The translations under genes were made by a program, and so were the position numbers. Shown here piece by piece: positions 24,890-35,480 of a stretch of DNA of 64,000 nucleotides. Source of the stretch: Eumeta japonica (lineage: Eukaryota > Arthropoda > Insecta > Lepidoptera > Psychidae). The stretch covers positions 1 to 64,000 of the forward strand of contig BGZK01001215.1 in the NCBI GenBank assembly GCA_005406025.1. Reading direction: 5' to 3'. The notes below the pieces were generated by a model. It was given only the letters and a program-made list of their open reading frames with translations, was not told where the DNA came from and searched no databases. Within the stretch, counting starts at the first letter, position 1, and each line of letters begins with the position of its first letter.

Positions 24890-25290
24890 GGGGTCGTCCA
24901 TATTACGTCACTCCTTTTTTCACGATATTTAACCCCCCGCCCCTCTGTCACACTTGGTCACATGCACATCAACCTCCCTACAAATATTATGTCACACCAT
25001 ACAATTACCCTCCCTTTTTTTTGAGTCTATATGCCAGCTGTAGAATATAATTAACTAAAAATTCTTAGTTGTTTTTAAATAGTTTACTATTTAATTTATT
25101 GCAACAATTATTATTAAATAATACTTATAATAATATACATTAAATAAATATCAAACACCACTAACCTCGCGTCGATGAATATACTATGAAAAATTATTAT
25201 TTTTTAATTATGACTGATGTCACAGGTAGCAACGTTCTATCCAGAACCCTACCCACCCCCTAGTGGGTGAGGTAAGATGTGGACGACCCC
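24890..25290. mobile_element. PIF/Harbinger-like MITE
   Basis: A 401-bp element with inverted ends: the left begins 'ggggtcgtccatattacgtc' and the right, read in complement, begins 'ggggtcgtccacatcttacc'. It is flanked on both sides by TTA (24887-24889 and 25291-25293), which fits the three-base target duplication typical of PIF/Harbinger insertion. There is no transposase, so it would depend on a related autonomous element. The interior is AT-rich. Confidence 0.8.
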
Positions 25291-25293
25291 TTA

Positions 25294-27179
25294 CCGTTAT
25301 TTCTGATTGTTTCATACAAACAGCTTTACAAACAACATTTGCTGGCTTAAACCAGCTTTGTTGAAAGTCGGATGTACGGTTTGTTTACTATCCCAGAGTA
25401 GCACGCTGGATATGGAGATGAACTTGCGCATAATCAAAGACCGAACTGATTCGTTAGCAGTTGTTCTATAATTTAACGAGGTATAAGAATAAATTGTACG
25501 CAATAACAAAATGTAGTAAATTCGTTTTATTTCGTGTCAGCTGGCAACAGAAATTTTATGTGTACTGTAAAAGTATGTGTTATTTCTAATGGCCATTTCT
25601 AACATAACTGCATTATTTCTCATATTCCAACTTTTTATTGTATTCTAATTTTGCCTGGCCAGTCATTTAACTTCCAGCAAACATTTTAATTAATAATTCT
25701 CATCGAGAATTATGTGATCGTAAATCTTTAAATAAATCACAATAAAATTTAAAAGTATATTTGTGGCTGACATACAAACACATATACATTTAGAGATATT
25801 TCAAAGGGATTCTGTGATCGTGCATTTGTACAAATTCGATATGAAAACGTGTAAGCACGTGTTATATGTAGACACAAATCAAAAAACGATTGTTTCTTAT
25901 CAAATATACTGCAGGTAGAACAAAGAAAAAAAGAACTACTGCTTTCTATTTAATATTTATAAAAAACTTTTAGTATTTAACATTGTTAATGTAACGCAAA
26001 TTAAATCGAGTATTATTTTAAATTGTTCAAGAATAACAAAGCGTAGGTTAACGACTTTCCAAATCGGGAAATACAGAAATAACAAATGACCCTCTCCAGA
26101 TCCCTTTAGCCCTAATAAAGGTGCAGGCGCGTGGGCGTGCGCGCGCGGCTCTCAAATAGACCGCAGGCTTCGTTTTTTTTTTGTTAATATAATTACGTAC
26201 GAACGCCGACAGGGCGACAGATCCCTCTCAAAGGGAGTATTTTTAGATGTCACGGACAATGCCGTGAAGATGTCAAATGATGAAATTTATTTCTGTTGCC
26301 GAATGGTCAGGCAGTGAAATCACACCTTCAACAAGCGATTGCGGAAATAAATACTTTTTTCATTATTTTTTTTTTAAACCTGTACATAATCGTAAATTGT
26401 TCACTTCTGACTAACACTGATTATACAATTTTTGGGAAACTGACTGTGCACTGTCCGGTTTTGTATTGAATGTGCTGTTTAGTTGTAATAAGGAAATAAT
26501 TTATTGTAAAATAAATACCTAGTACGTTAAGTTATCAATATAATCTGGACCCATTTCCTAGAATATTTTAGTAAATTAATTAAAAAGTACAAAATTAGCA
26601 GTAACATTTAATATTATCATTCAGATAACGTTGAATATTAGTGAGAAGTTACCAAATTTGTCTATATAATACCATTAATATAATATTTGTGCAATAATTT
26701 ACAACAATATTGGCTTTGGTTACCACACATCTAAAAAATAATTAAACGTATACCAAAAAATCACAAACAAACGCATGTTACAGACACGTGTTTTGTCTCA
26801 TGCATGATCGGTCGGATTTATCGGTTCACAAATTCAGACCGACATATTCGTAGCATTAAATTAAACCTAACAACAGATATGTATCATAATTCAAATACAA
26901 CAAAAAAAGAGTTGGCATATTCACAGAGGGATAGAAAGTAACTATTATTTATATTGTGTATGAATTATTCAACCAACAATATTTATTTGCATTTCAATTA
27001 ATAAAAATTCAAATTGAAATTACATTAAATGTTGTTTTTCAGCAGCTGAAACGTAACAGAAAATTTAACTTTTAAATAACCCTTTAAATAATTCAAACTA
27101 TTAAGGCCGATAAAATTAGTTATTCTTAGTAAAAATTGCTCCAATAATCTTAGCCGGACAAAAAAAGTTATATTCATCC
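25294..27179. other. AT-rich region with one GC-rich block
   Basis: No gene was supported. About 26100-26290 is GC-rich ('gcgtgggcgtgcgcgcgcgg' and CpGs to about 26290). The rest is AT-rich without recognisable structure. Confidence 0.4.
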
Positions 27180-27244
27180 AAACAAAACGAAGGAAAATTT
27201 TGCAAAACGTCGACCGTTTAGCAAAATTTTCCTTCGTTTTGTTT
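27180..27244. repeat. perfect inverted repeat, 24-bp arms
   Basis: Arms 27180-27203 and 27221-27244 are exact complements (ending 'gaaggaaaattttgc' / 'gcaaaattttccttc'), with a 17-base loop that can pair further as 'aaacg' and 'cgttt'. Confidence 0.95.
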
Positions 27245-28990
27245 GCGGGCCAACGTCAATACTTCGTGTTATTTTGTCGCTTGAAAAGCTCAATTATACA
27301 TGCATACGTATACCTTTTTGAGCTCATCGAGAAGCGATCAGAACTCTTTCAAATGTTGTGCACTCGTTCTTAATCAAATAAATTCGATAAGATATTATTT
27401 AGAATAAATATTTTTTTAATTTTTCTATACGAGATTTATCGATTATATAATTGGCTTTACGATTCAAAGAAGTTAGTTAGGAATTTAAATATGTTACATT
27501 TTGTTAATGTAGGTTTTAGTGTTTATAAAGTAAATGAAATAATTTACTCAAAATTCAACAAAGCAAAAAAGCTGAAATTATTAGAGAATCTGTGATTAGT
27601 GAAATCTTTAAGAATGATATGAACCCGATCTTTATCAGTAGATTAGTTAGGGAATGATTTTAACAAAATATCTTTTTAAGAACGTATTTTTTAACTGATA
27701 CATCTATTCTAAATTAAATTAACCAAACAAATTACTTGGTGCTCACGGAATTTGACATATATTTTTTTAAGGAATAAAAACAAATGATTGGTAGACTAGT
27801 TTAAAGATTACACGATTTTTTTTTTCATTACGTTATTGAGATTACTGTAAATTTACTTGACCAATCAAATAAAATTTTTGTAAATTTTAAATACAGTGAA
27901 ACTTTTGCGTTATTTGAGTCGATTCGTACGAAAATTTCAATCATTTGCATGTAGACAAAAAAAAGAGAGAAAAGATACCGACTTTATTTTACATAATATC
28001 AAAATTGTAATACTTTTTTACATGTTTGAAACCTTAAAATGAAACATTAGACTTGCTTTCTTTAAAAAAAAATTGCTTTCGGGAAATCGCGGTTGAAACA
28101 AATATTTTCCCATATTCTTCTAAAAGTTTCAATTGTCTTGGCGGCAAATAAAGAAAATAATGAATGCATTATGCATCGTAAACTTTCAATTCTGATAGCG
28201 ACATGTCATCCATAGGTAAAACTGACTGAATAGTTTTAACAGCTTTGTATTCTATTTCGTCCCCGAAAAGCCGCTACTAGCTTGGGCGCGGCCGTGCGTG
28301 CGAAATCTCCAACTGTGTAATCGCTGATGAAGATCCCTGCTCGTGATCCAATGCCTACGTCACGCTCAGGATTTAGGCTGCGGTCGGCGTACGCTCCGAG
28401 ATCTATAGATCGCAGGGCGTGCGCTCAATCACTGCACGCCTTGCATTTCTGGTATGCATTAGGCGACACTTGCTTTGAAGATGGTTCAAAATCAATCGAT
28501 ATCTATTCTTCGTAAACGCAAAAAAAAAAGTATTAATAAATAAACACGTGAATTACAAAATAAATGTTTGCGACGCTTTATTTTATATAAATTTGATAAA
28601 AACATATGATGCTAATATATTTTGACTGTAACAGTTTATATTAAGGAATATATATTAACCATTAAATAAACCATTATTAAATAAAAATAATAATGAAGAC
28701 AAAAATTCATTTCAGTTGTCTCTACCGGTAAATTTAACACGAACTCCTGTGATATTACGTTACAATCTCCCTGTATTTAGTATTATTAGTCCTTTTTTGT
28801 ATTCTGAATTCAATTTTGTTGCGAAATTAATTGAATAAAAACGATTTTAGTAACGTCGTTCATTGCATTAGCTGTCAAGAGTCTTCGATAATTTGTTTTT
28901 GTTAAATTTTTATTAAGCAATGTACATTTATTCTTAGACTAAAATGTCAGCTCATAAATTTTATTGCGCTAAATGTCCCCTGATAAAGTT
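27245..28990. other. AT-rich region with a GC-rich block
   Basis: About 27325-27375 resembles the right arm of the 21-23 kb composite repeat. About 28255-28460 is GC-rich and CpG-containing ('cttgggcgcggccgtgcgtg'), with a 62-codon open frame at 28327-28515 that has no family resemblance or splice signal. Confidence 0.35.
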
Positions 28991-29032
28991 ATTCAAGATA
29001 GCATAATAAATTGCTATCATGCTATCTTGAAT
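28991..29032. repeat. perfect inverted repeat, 13-bp arms
   Basis: Arms 'attcaagatagca' (28991-29003) and 'tgctatcttgaat' (29020-29032) around a 16-base loop that itself contains further 'tagca/tgcta' pairing. Confidence 0.9.
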
Positions 29033-30084
29033 GATTATAAATTTCTCTTAATAAAATTAATTTAGTAAATTAAATTAACTCTGTTAAAAAAAAATTATTT
29101 AGAAATCATTAACGAGCTCCACAGATGTAAAAAAAAAAAGTTATTTTTTTTTTCTATAATCAGGGCCATATTTTCTGTGCCAAATCTGTCTGTATCTCTG
29201 TCTGTTAATTTGTTTGTCTCTATGTTTTTTTACAACATAAAAAATGTGATTGCATAAATGATAGGCTACTGTGTGGCAGTCTGTCTGTTTGTATCTTCTT
29301 TTATGACTTAAAGAAAAGTCTATTTGTTTTTCTATCTGTATGTTTTTTATCACTTAAAAAAGGTTTCACTGGGTGCCTGCATGCCATTTCATAACTCCAG
29401 AGAGGTTTAACCGATTTTGATAAAAATTGGTATATAGTGGGAACATGTAATTGGGTAAATGACAGACTGCATGTAAATTCAATACACCGTATAGTAACAT
29501 TAAAAATATTATTTCCCTATTTTTTTAGGAGTCATATTCATTTGTTTTTGTTTAGTTGGTTTAGTGTGTTTGTATACGAGTCCATTGTTATTTAATCTTA
29601 TGTCAATGGTTCTAAATAAAAATAGGTACTTTTTTGCCATTTGCTTATAAATTATTGTAAGTTTTGACTTAGAGTGCAATTTCTGGTACTATTGATCAAA
29701 TTTTATAAATTTTGTCTTTAATATGGAGTTAGTATTCTGATTCGTAAATGCTATAAGCTATTTTTAATTCTAATAAAATTGTATTTTCGGTAAGTAATCA
29801 TAATAACAGTAAATAAAATCAGAACAAACTAGATTGGTCCATTTATTGACGAGTACTGCATAAATACCGCTTAGTAATAAGGAAATAAAATGTATATGAA
29901 AAATATTAACTTATTGACATAATATAATAAACCCAGGACACCATAAATCTATATTTAACATTTCAAAAACAGAGACTGTGTTTGTGTTTAAAACTGAAAG
30001 ATATTTATTAAGTGAAGTTTGACTATGCTCTTGAAGTGCACTCTATGAATACGTATAAAAACCAATCAGTAAAATCATTATGAA
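29033..30084. other. region with pyrimidine-rich and dispersed-repeat-like sequence
   Basis: About 29180-29340 contains repeated 'tctgtctgt/tgtttgt' words. About 29370-29440 has 'ataactccagagaggtttaa' followed by 'accgattttgataaaaattg', a phrase common in dispersed insect repeats. No gene was supported. Confidence 0.35.
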
Positions 30085-30250
30085 GCGGTGGCGGCTCTTC
30101 GGTTAAGGCTCGCCTTCGAACTAGAAGGTATCAGGCTCGATTTCGACCATTTCCGAATTGATCAATGAGTTTTTAACTTAAGTGGACGTAAAGCTCCGTG
30201 CCCGAGAGCACATTAAGGTGCCGCTCGCGGTCGTTCTCTTCGCATTGGTA
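30085..30250 (+). mobile_element. tRNA-derived SINE
   Basis: The first 70 bases look like a degenerate tRNA head: 'gcggtggcggctcttcgg' followed by 'ttaaggc' (A-box region) and 'ggctcgatttc' at 30134-30144 (B-box region, normally GGTTCGANTCC). The body that follows contains 'agtggacgtaaagctccgtg' and 'cccgagagcacattaa', which I associate with a widespread lepidopteran SINE. Such elements are transcribed by RNA polymerase III and mobilised by LINE enzymes. The promoter boxes are mutated, so this copy is probably silent. Confidence 0.7.
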
Positions 30251-30829
30251 AGTGAAATAAAAAGATCTTGGAAGGGTACGTCTTAACAGTGCAGTAATTT
30301 AAACTTGAAATAATTCTCAGTATGTAAATTTCATTGATAAGGAGTGTGCTTTTTACAGTATATTAATCAATGCAGTAACAAATAATTTAAAATTAAGACA
30401 ATAATTTTATAATTGGAGAAAAGCGACTCACCGATTCATATACCACAAGATTTTCCAAATTATAAGCCCAATCGAAATCAAATTTGAGCACATGATAGCT
30501 TATATGATGTATAACAATTTTTGAAAATTCATTTTCGAGGGGAGGTAAAAGAAAAGTTAACTTTCATATGAAGCATTTTATAGAACGAGATAGAATTATG
30601 GTTGGTATAAATATTGCTTATAAAAAATGGTGAGATCTGTCTTTTATTACAATTAATCCGGCGGGGGGAGGGAATTTATAATGTATAAAAATGAGTGTGT
30701 ATTTTGTTCGTCTCCGTTTTCATTAGTATTATTCTTTCGTCTCTATGTGTCTAAAGCATATTTCTGTATAAGCGGCTACATGTCATGCTTGAAAACGGAA
30801 AGATTTCCAAAAAAAAAAAAAAGCAGTAA

Positions 30830-31200
30830 TATCTGTCCCCGTTTTCGTGTTCGTATTCGTACTATTAAACTAAATTCCAGAACTGATTCCGCTCCAGTAA
30901 AATACTTTATTAATATTTTACTCTTACATTTCAAAAATTCTTACATTTATAGAAATCTCCGAGTACGAGAGCCTAAGTTTTATTTCTATAACTCGGTATA
31001 ATAACTCCGTTCGGACCGGAGCCGTAACCGATAGCGGAATCGAAATTGCAAACAAGTCGACACTGGAAGAGCTCGAAATCGAGGTCGCAACCGAGTTATA
31101 GTCAAGGATACAAGAGCGGGACAAATTGATGTCGTGAGCGGGACGGAGATGGGTAACGACAACGGGATGGCGATTAGAATAATGTTTAACATCGTGATCG
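30830..31200. repeat. degenerate hexamer array, locus 1
   Basis: Words of the TTCCG/GATTC/GTTTTC type recur at roughly six-base spacing. About 30837-30900 is pyrimidine-rich on the plus strand ('ccccgttttcgtgttcgtat'). About 31010-31160 is the opposite strand ('ccgataGCGGAATCGAAATT', 'gctcgaaatcgaggtcgcaa'). Both small open frames called in this region (30924-31226 and 30986-31231, minus strand) are products of this low-complexity sequence. Confidence 0.6.
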
Positions 31201-31401
31201 GTTGATATGCAGAATGAAGAAAACAATTCATTCCACGCGGGCGTAACCGCAGGGATAAGCTAAGGATTTAAATAAAAAAAGTTGACACTGTCTCTTGTTT
31301 TAGCTCTGTCTAAGCTATTTAATCTAAAATTTAATATTAATGCTAATAATTGTAGTGCTTCCTTTAGTCTTTATATACATAGACAAAAGGATATAGATAT
31401 A

Positions 31402-31885
31402 CAGTGGAATCTCAATAACTCGAATGTCAAGGGAAATGCAAAAAAATCGAGTTAACGAGTTTTCAACTTAACAAGAACTTCGAGATACATATGACTGTGT
31501 CGACAAGGAACAAACATAACGTTCGCAGCTGTGTTACTTAGAAAGTTTCATGAATGTATTCATTCATTGCACGGCTACAAGACAAAAACAATAGATTAGA
31601 AGCCTCGAACCCGAACATTCATTTTGGAATTATTGCCATTATTTCAGAGAATTCCAAGTAAGACGTCATTATATTTTACCTGTTAATAACAATAAACAAG
31701 ACGTTATTGTTAATAACGTCTTGTTTATTGTTATTAACATTTATCAACTACGACTTACGGAGTCTCCTTTTTGAAATTCGAGTTATAGAAGATAAATATG
31801 TAATATCAATACTTCGTAGAGAAATAACATTTTGTTCGAGTTACAAAGTCTAAATAATTCGAGATTCGAGATCGAGAGGTAGACG
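31402..31885. mobile_element. pogo/Tigger-like element, one end recognisable
   Basis: The sequence from 31402, preceded by TA, reads 'cagtggaatctcaataactc' and continues with 'aaaaatcgagttaacgag'. It closely resembles the terminal inverted repeat of pogo-type Tc1/mariner elements. Related 'cgagttata' and 'cgagttacaaag' words appear at 31778-31850, but no clean opposite terminus is visible. No transposase. It is a truncated or nonautonomous copy. Confidence 0.6.
31682..31738. repeat. perfect inverted repeat, 26-bp arms
   Basis: Arms 31682-31707 and 31713-31738 are exact complements, with a five-base loop (tgtta). It lies inside the pogo-like element. Confidence 0.96.
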
Positions 31886-31944
31886 TTCACAAAGAACGGA
31901 TTTTACGCAAATTCTATCAAAAAAAAAAGTTTTCGTCATTTTAT

Positions 31945-31980
31945 GTTTATGCGGGCAGAGCCGCGGGCAAAAGCTAATTG
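31945..31980 (+). repeat. GC-rich terminus of a dispersed repeat
   Basis: 'gcgggcagagccgcgggcaa' followed by 'aagcta' is a diverged copy of a motif that recurs at 31238-31262 (plus) and, in reverse complement, near 40665-40690, 55420-55445 and 60767-60785. It probably marks the end of a common dispersed element. Confidence 0.5.
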
Positions 31981-32439
31981 CTTAAATAACACTAAACAGG
32001 TCCGACGCGTTTCCAAAGAGTATGTAAGTTTACAGATCACTGAGCATTTGTCAGCCTATTACAGCTGTTTTATCGTGCACATTTTCTTTGAAAGTGAAAC
32101 ATCCAGCAAGCCATAACAGGTTGTAAATAAGCCGAAAACGATTTCAAGATATGGAACCCTTATTTTTAATAATGAATCTTTCCATATTTATAGAAAGATA
32201 GAGAAATGTATGCATGATTCAAAAAAAAATAATCAAATTAATATCTATACAAATAAGTAACTAAAATTTTTAAACAATTGCAAAAATATGTTAGAGCATC
32301 CATATATATTAAAATATCCAATTTTCTGTGCAGTTCTGTATGTAAAATTTATTGAATAGATTAATGAAAACATAAAATGAAGGAAAGCATTTTACAGATT
32401 TCCAGCAAATTCAGTAATACGGGTTAAAAATGAAATTCT

Positions 32440-32672
32440 GAATGAAAGGATGAATGAAATTAAATCGACAAAACAAAACAATAAAGCGAACGTGAACGAT
32501 GAGAAAATCGGCAAGTTATGCTACAGAAAACCTTGTGTAGATCATATTCTTATACGGCATATTAAACAAATACCCAATGTTCAGCACCGTCGAGCCTATA
32601 TGACACGATTGATGGACGACGGAGAAACAAGAAGATGTAAAGATCAGAGTGTGAAATTATGCGTGTAATCTT
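32440..32672 (+). mobile_element. 3' fragment of RTE-like LINE, family A, copy 2
   Basis: The open frame at 32450-32668 reads 'MNEIKSTKQNNKANVNDEKI', 'CYRKPCVDHI' and 'HRRAYMTRLMDDGETRRCKD', matching the C-terminal end of the family A LINE protein seen more fully at 60955-61995. The frame is unusually intact for this family here, but it is only the last 70 or so residues, with no catalytic region. Confidence 0.82.
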
Positions 32673-33526
32673 CTAAAAAATCGGTGGAAACTTATAAGTA
32701 AACAAAATTATATCCAATTGAAATCCCCTGTGCTCGAAGACATTTAGGCGAATCCACAGTCCAATAAGAACAGACAAATATTTTATGCCCCGAAAATGCA
32801 TGCTATTGTGGGAATTTTTTAAATCCTTACAAAAAGCCATTAAAATTTTTTAAAGGATATAATGACCGGTGATTTTGTCTGAACAAGTGGTTGTTAGAAA
32901 AAATGGCCCTGTGCTATCTGATGGCCGACCCATAGTGCACATGTACCCAACAAGATCGGATATACACGTTAATAACCATTTATATAGTTTACATTAATAT
33001 GTATTGTAACTGCACTGTCTTTTATTGTATTGTAGATGTGTCTGAAAATACCCACTACGATATACGAAGTGCATTATTTTGTTTGTATGTCCTCCCACAT
33101 AATATAATATTTAATTAAAATATTTTCCTTTTTTTAGTGTATTTAGAGACATAAATATCCACTACGTATATTCCTAGGTATCCACAAATTGCGCAAATTT
33201 ATCGAAGTAATAAAAATTTTCGATCATTGCGAACTTACAGTCAACCTATTTTAAGGTATAATTATTAAGAAAATGCATTAATTAAATCACTGTTACTATC
33301 AGCTTAGACACAAACAAATTGTTTAATATTAACGACGTGTTTGTGTTTTCGTGATAACAGTGTAGCAGTGCGCCAATGGAAGGGCAAGTTGACGGTGACG
33401 GTGATGCTTTTTCTAAGTTAACGATGTCGGTATTTTTTCGGTCTACTCCCCGAGAGCACCGTGACCCTAGAGCAACTTTTTTCGAAAACGGAACGTAACA
33501 TGTAACGATGTGTTTTCATATTTCAG
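32673..33526. other. AT-rich region, probable intron
   Basis: No recognisable element. It ends in a 3' splice site at 33525-33526 preceded by 'tgttttcatatttc'. Confidence 0.4.
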
Positions 33527-33536
33527 GTACAAAACA

Positions 33537-33584
33537 ATGAGTGACGTCGTACCGGCGACGGTCGCCGTGATCGTCTCCCAGTGA
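33537..33584 (+). promoter_or_regulatory. upstream ORF in the 5' leader
   Basis: An ATG at 33537 opens 15 codons ('MSDVVPATVAVIVSQ') ending at a TGA, 18 bases before the main start at 33603. If translated, it could reduce initiation at the main ORF. The sequence shows the frame; the regulatory effect is inferred. Confidence 0.4.
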
Positions 33585-33602
33585 GTGCGCGCCCTCTCAA
33601 AC

Positions 33603-33669
33603 ATGAGGACTGAGTGCCGTGGACTGATATTTTTTCTCGTGACCATTCTCTCCATGAGATCAAGTAACG
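33603..33669 (+). CDS. first coding exon with signal peptide, partial gene
   Basis: Partial: 22 codons plus one base before a phase-1 donor. The start at 33603 sits in 'tcaaacATG', a good insect initiation context, and is the only ATG in frame with the hydrophobic segment that reaches it. The peptide begins 'MRTECRG', has a hydrophobic core 'LIFFLVTILSM' and then the small polar 'RSSN', the layout of a cleaved secretory signal. The product is therefore probably secreted or a single-pass surface protein entering the ER. Phase-1 introns just after the signal peptide are common in genes for immunoglobulin-domain and other modular extracellular proteins, but that is only suggestive. The gene cannot be named. 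Downstream exons must lie far away or outside the window, implying a long intron. Confidence 0.55.
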
Positions 33670-34938
33670 GTGAGTTATTCACAAACACTTGATTTATATT
33701 ACGAACGGACAGCACAATTTTTATTTACTTTCGTCATACATTTCTAAACGTAAAGGAACACAAACGTCTAGTTCGAAATCAATAAATGGAGGATTAATTT
33801 AGCAGCAACGATAAGGTATCTTCGCATACAATAATTTGGAAATCTTGATTTAGTCAATCAATGCACCCATTTTGGGTTTTGAAGTAAAATCTAACTAGAT
33901 CAGAATTTATTTTTTGTCTCAAATTTATAGAACTGCTGCAAAATATCTATTTGAACGTGAAAGAATACGTTACCATCAAACAAACAGGTATTCCGAGAAC
34001 TTGATTCAGGTAAATATTTTTTTTTATTTTATCAATTTCTAAAATATGCGCAACTTTATTACGAAGACAACAATATTGAATATCATCAATCAATAAAACT
34101 AAGTTGTTCAGAATTATCAACTCCTGCAGTTCATTCGGTATGTCCGTAAGGATTAAAGTCTACGCGGCTTATCCCGTGGACTAATCTCTCCTCTATTAGC
34201 TTCGCTTTCCCTTTCGTCCCTTTTTCGTTTTTTGTATCGCCCTTAGTACATCTGAAATCTATGCCCATCATGTCAGTAATCGGTAATCTAGCGCAGTTAG
34301 TTTTACGAACAACATTCTATACACGTACATTGAAATTGTAAAATAAACTTTTGTCAGCAGAATTTTAATCATTAAATTTTCGCTACAGCTGCCTATAATG
34401 TTTTTCTAATAATAAAAATAATAAATTTTTAACAAAAATCTTTTGCGAAAATAAATAAGAATTAACATAAAAAATATTGCACAAAGAAAAACATGTATTT
34501 TTTTTTCGGTGCGTAATACCAGCAATCGGATATAAACTGGCAAATTAGTGCTCCGAAGAATTACATGAAATATATGGTATAGAATTTAAAGTACGGTACG
34601 GTAGTATTTTGTAGTTTTCTTAAAAGTTTCAGAAGGTTGCAATATTTAAAAACTATTGCTCATTTTTCGTTCAAGTAGAGCTTATGTTAATAATCTCCAT
34701 ACGATAACATTTATGATTTCTTTTTTATTTCTCGTCATATATACAAAAACGTAATGGACTCAAATTAATATCAGTGCTTATTTAACTAATATACGTTTTT
34801 TTCGTAAATTGGCAATTTAACGTAAGTTTCTGAACGAGATGTCGTAGTGTCATTTTGAGAATCCCATCGTAATATTGTAGGTGCAGCGTGGCACCAAAAC
34901 GCAGGTGGTGTCCGTTTTATTTCTATAGTAAAGAGATT

Positions 34939-34984
34939 GTTTATTTGAGCCTACCAAACACCTGTTTGGTAGGCTCAAATAAAC
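34939..34984. repeat. perfect inverted repeat, 22-bp arms
   Basis: Arms 34939-34960 and 34963-34984 ('gtttatttgagcctacc..' and exact complement) with only two bases between them, which is nearly a perfect palindrome. Confidence 0.96.
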
Positions 34985-35000
34985 GTTGAGCTCAACAAAG

Positions 35001-35034
35001 TAGAGTTGATACGTAAACCTACGTATCAACTCTA
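35001..35034. repeat. perfect inverted repeat, 15-bp arms
   Basis: Arms 'tagagttgatacgta' (35001-35015) and 'tacgtatcaactcta' (35020-35034), four-base loop. A 12-bp palindrome 'gttgagctcaac' (34985-34996) lies between it and the preceding hairpin. Confidence 0.95.
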
Positions 35035-35319
35035 AAGATAAATTTAAAAATATTTGAGAGGACACGGTAAAATAAAAACCACACGTCCTGAATTTGGTCT
35101 TCAATTAAATATTGTGCATTACATTTATATTTTTCTCTCGCATAGCTAAAAAAATGTAGTGTGTTAGTTCTTTTTTTATTAAATATATACGCACACGTAC
35201 GCACACACACACATACGTATTGGGGTTTATTAAATAAATCATACGACAGATATTTAATATAGACTTAATAGTCTATTTTTAGAGATCAACAAGATCCTTT
35301 ACTCCAACCGAGTACAATT

Positions 35320-35480
35320 CCTATTTAGACAGTTCTTACGGTTCCGAGCCAAAATAGCATAAGCAGAACCCTTACAGTTTCGTCATGTTCATCCGTCCGT
35401 CCGTATGTCACGGGCATTTTATATAAAAACTATAAGACGCATATTGATGAAATTTATATAACAGTCTCGTACAAGCCGCT
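35320..35480 (+). repeat. dispersed repeat with TCCGTCCGTCCGT
   Basis: Has 'cttacggttccgagcc', 'gcagaacccttac', 'catccgtccgtccgtatgtc' and 'tgatgaaatttatataacag', the order seen in a very widespread arthropod repeat. It is a relative of 24345-24490. Confidence 0.6.

Larger units (their letters stand above)
33527..33669 (+). other. probable exon with 5' leader and start codon
   Basis: A 143-base exon is bounded by a pyrimidine-rich acceptor ('tgttttcatatttcag') and a consensus donor ('gtgagttatt' from 33670). It is GC-richer than the flanks. The acceptor implies at least one further upstream untranslated exon. Because the coding part begins inside this exon, it would be the first coding exon of a plus-strand gene whose remaining exons I could not find within the window. 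No neighbour indicates identity. Confidence 0.6.

Noticed and set aside
28327..28515. 62-codon frame in a GC-rich block
   Set aside because: Stop-poor composition explains it; no domain or splice signals.
30134..30144. B-box-like sequence as a true tRNA gene
   Set aside because: The head does not fold into a full cloverleaf with matching acceptor stem and is followed by a SINE body.
33360..33526. Upstream sequence as part of the same exon, with 'gatgtcggtattttttcgg' as coding
   Set aside because: No open frame joins it to the signal peptide, and a good acceptor separates them.
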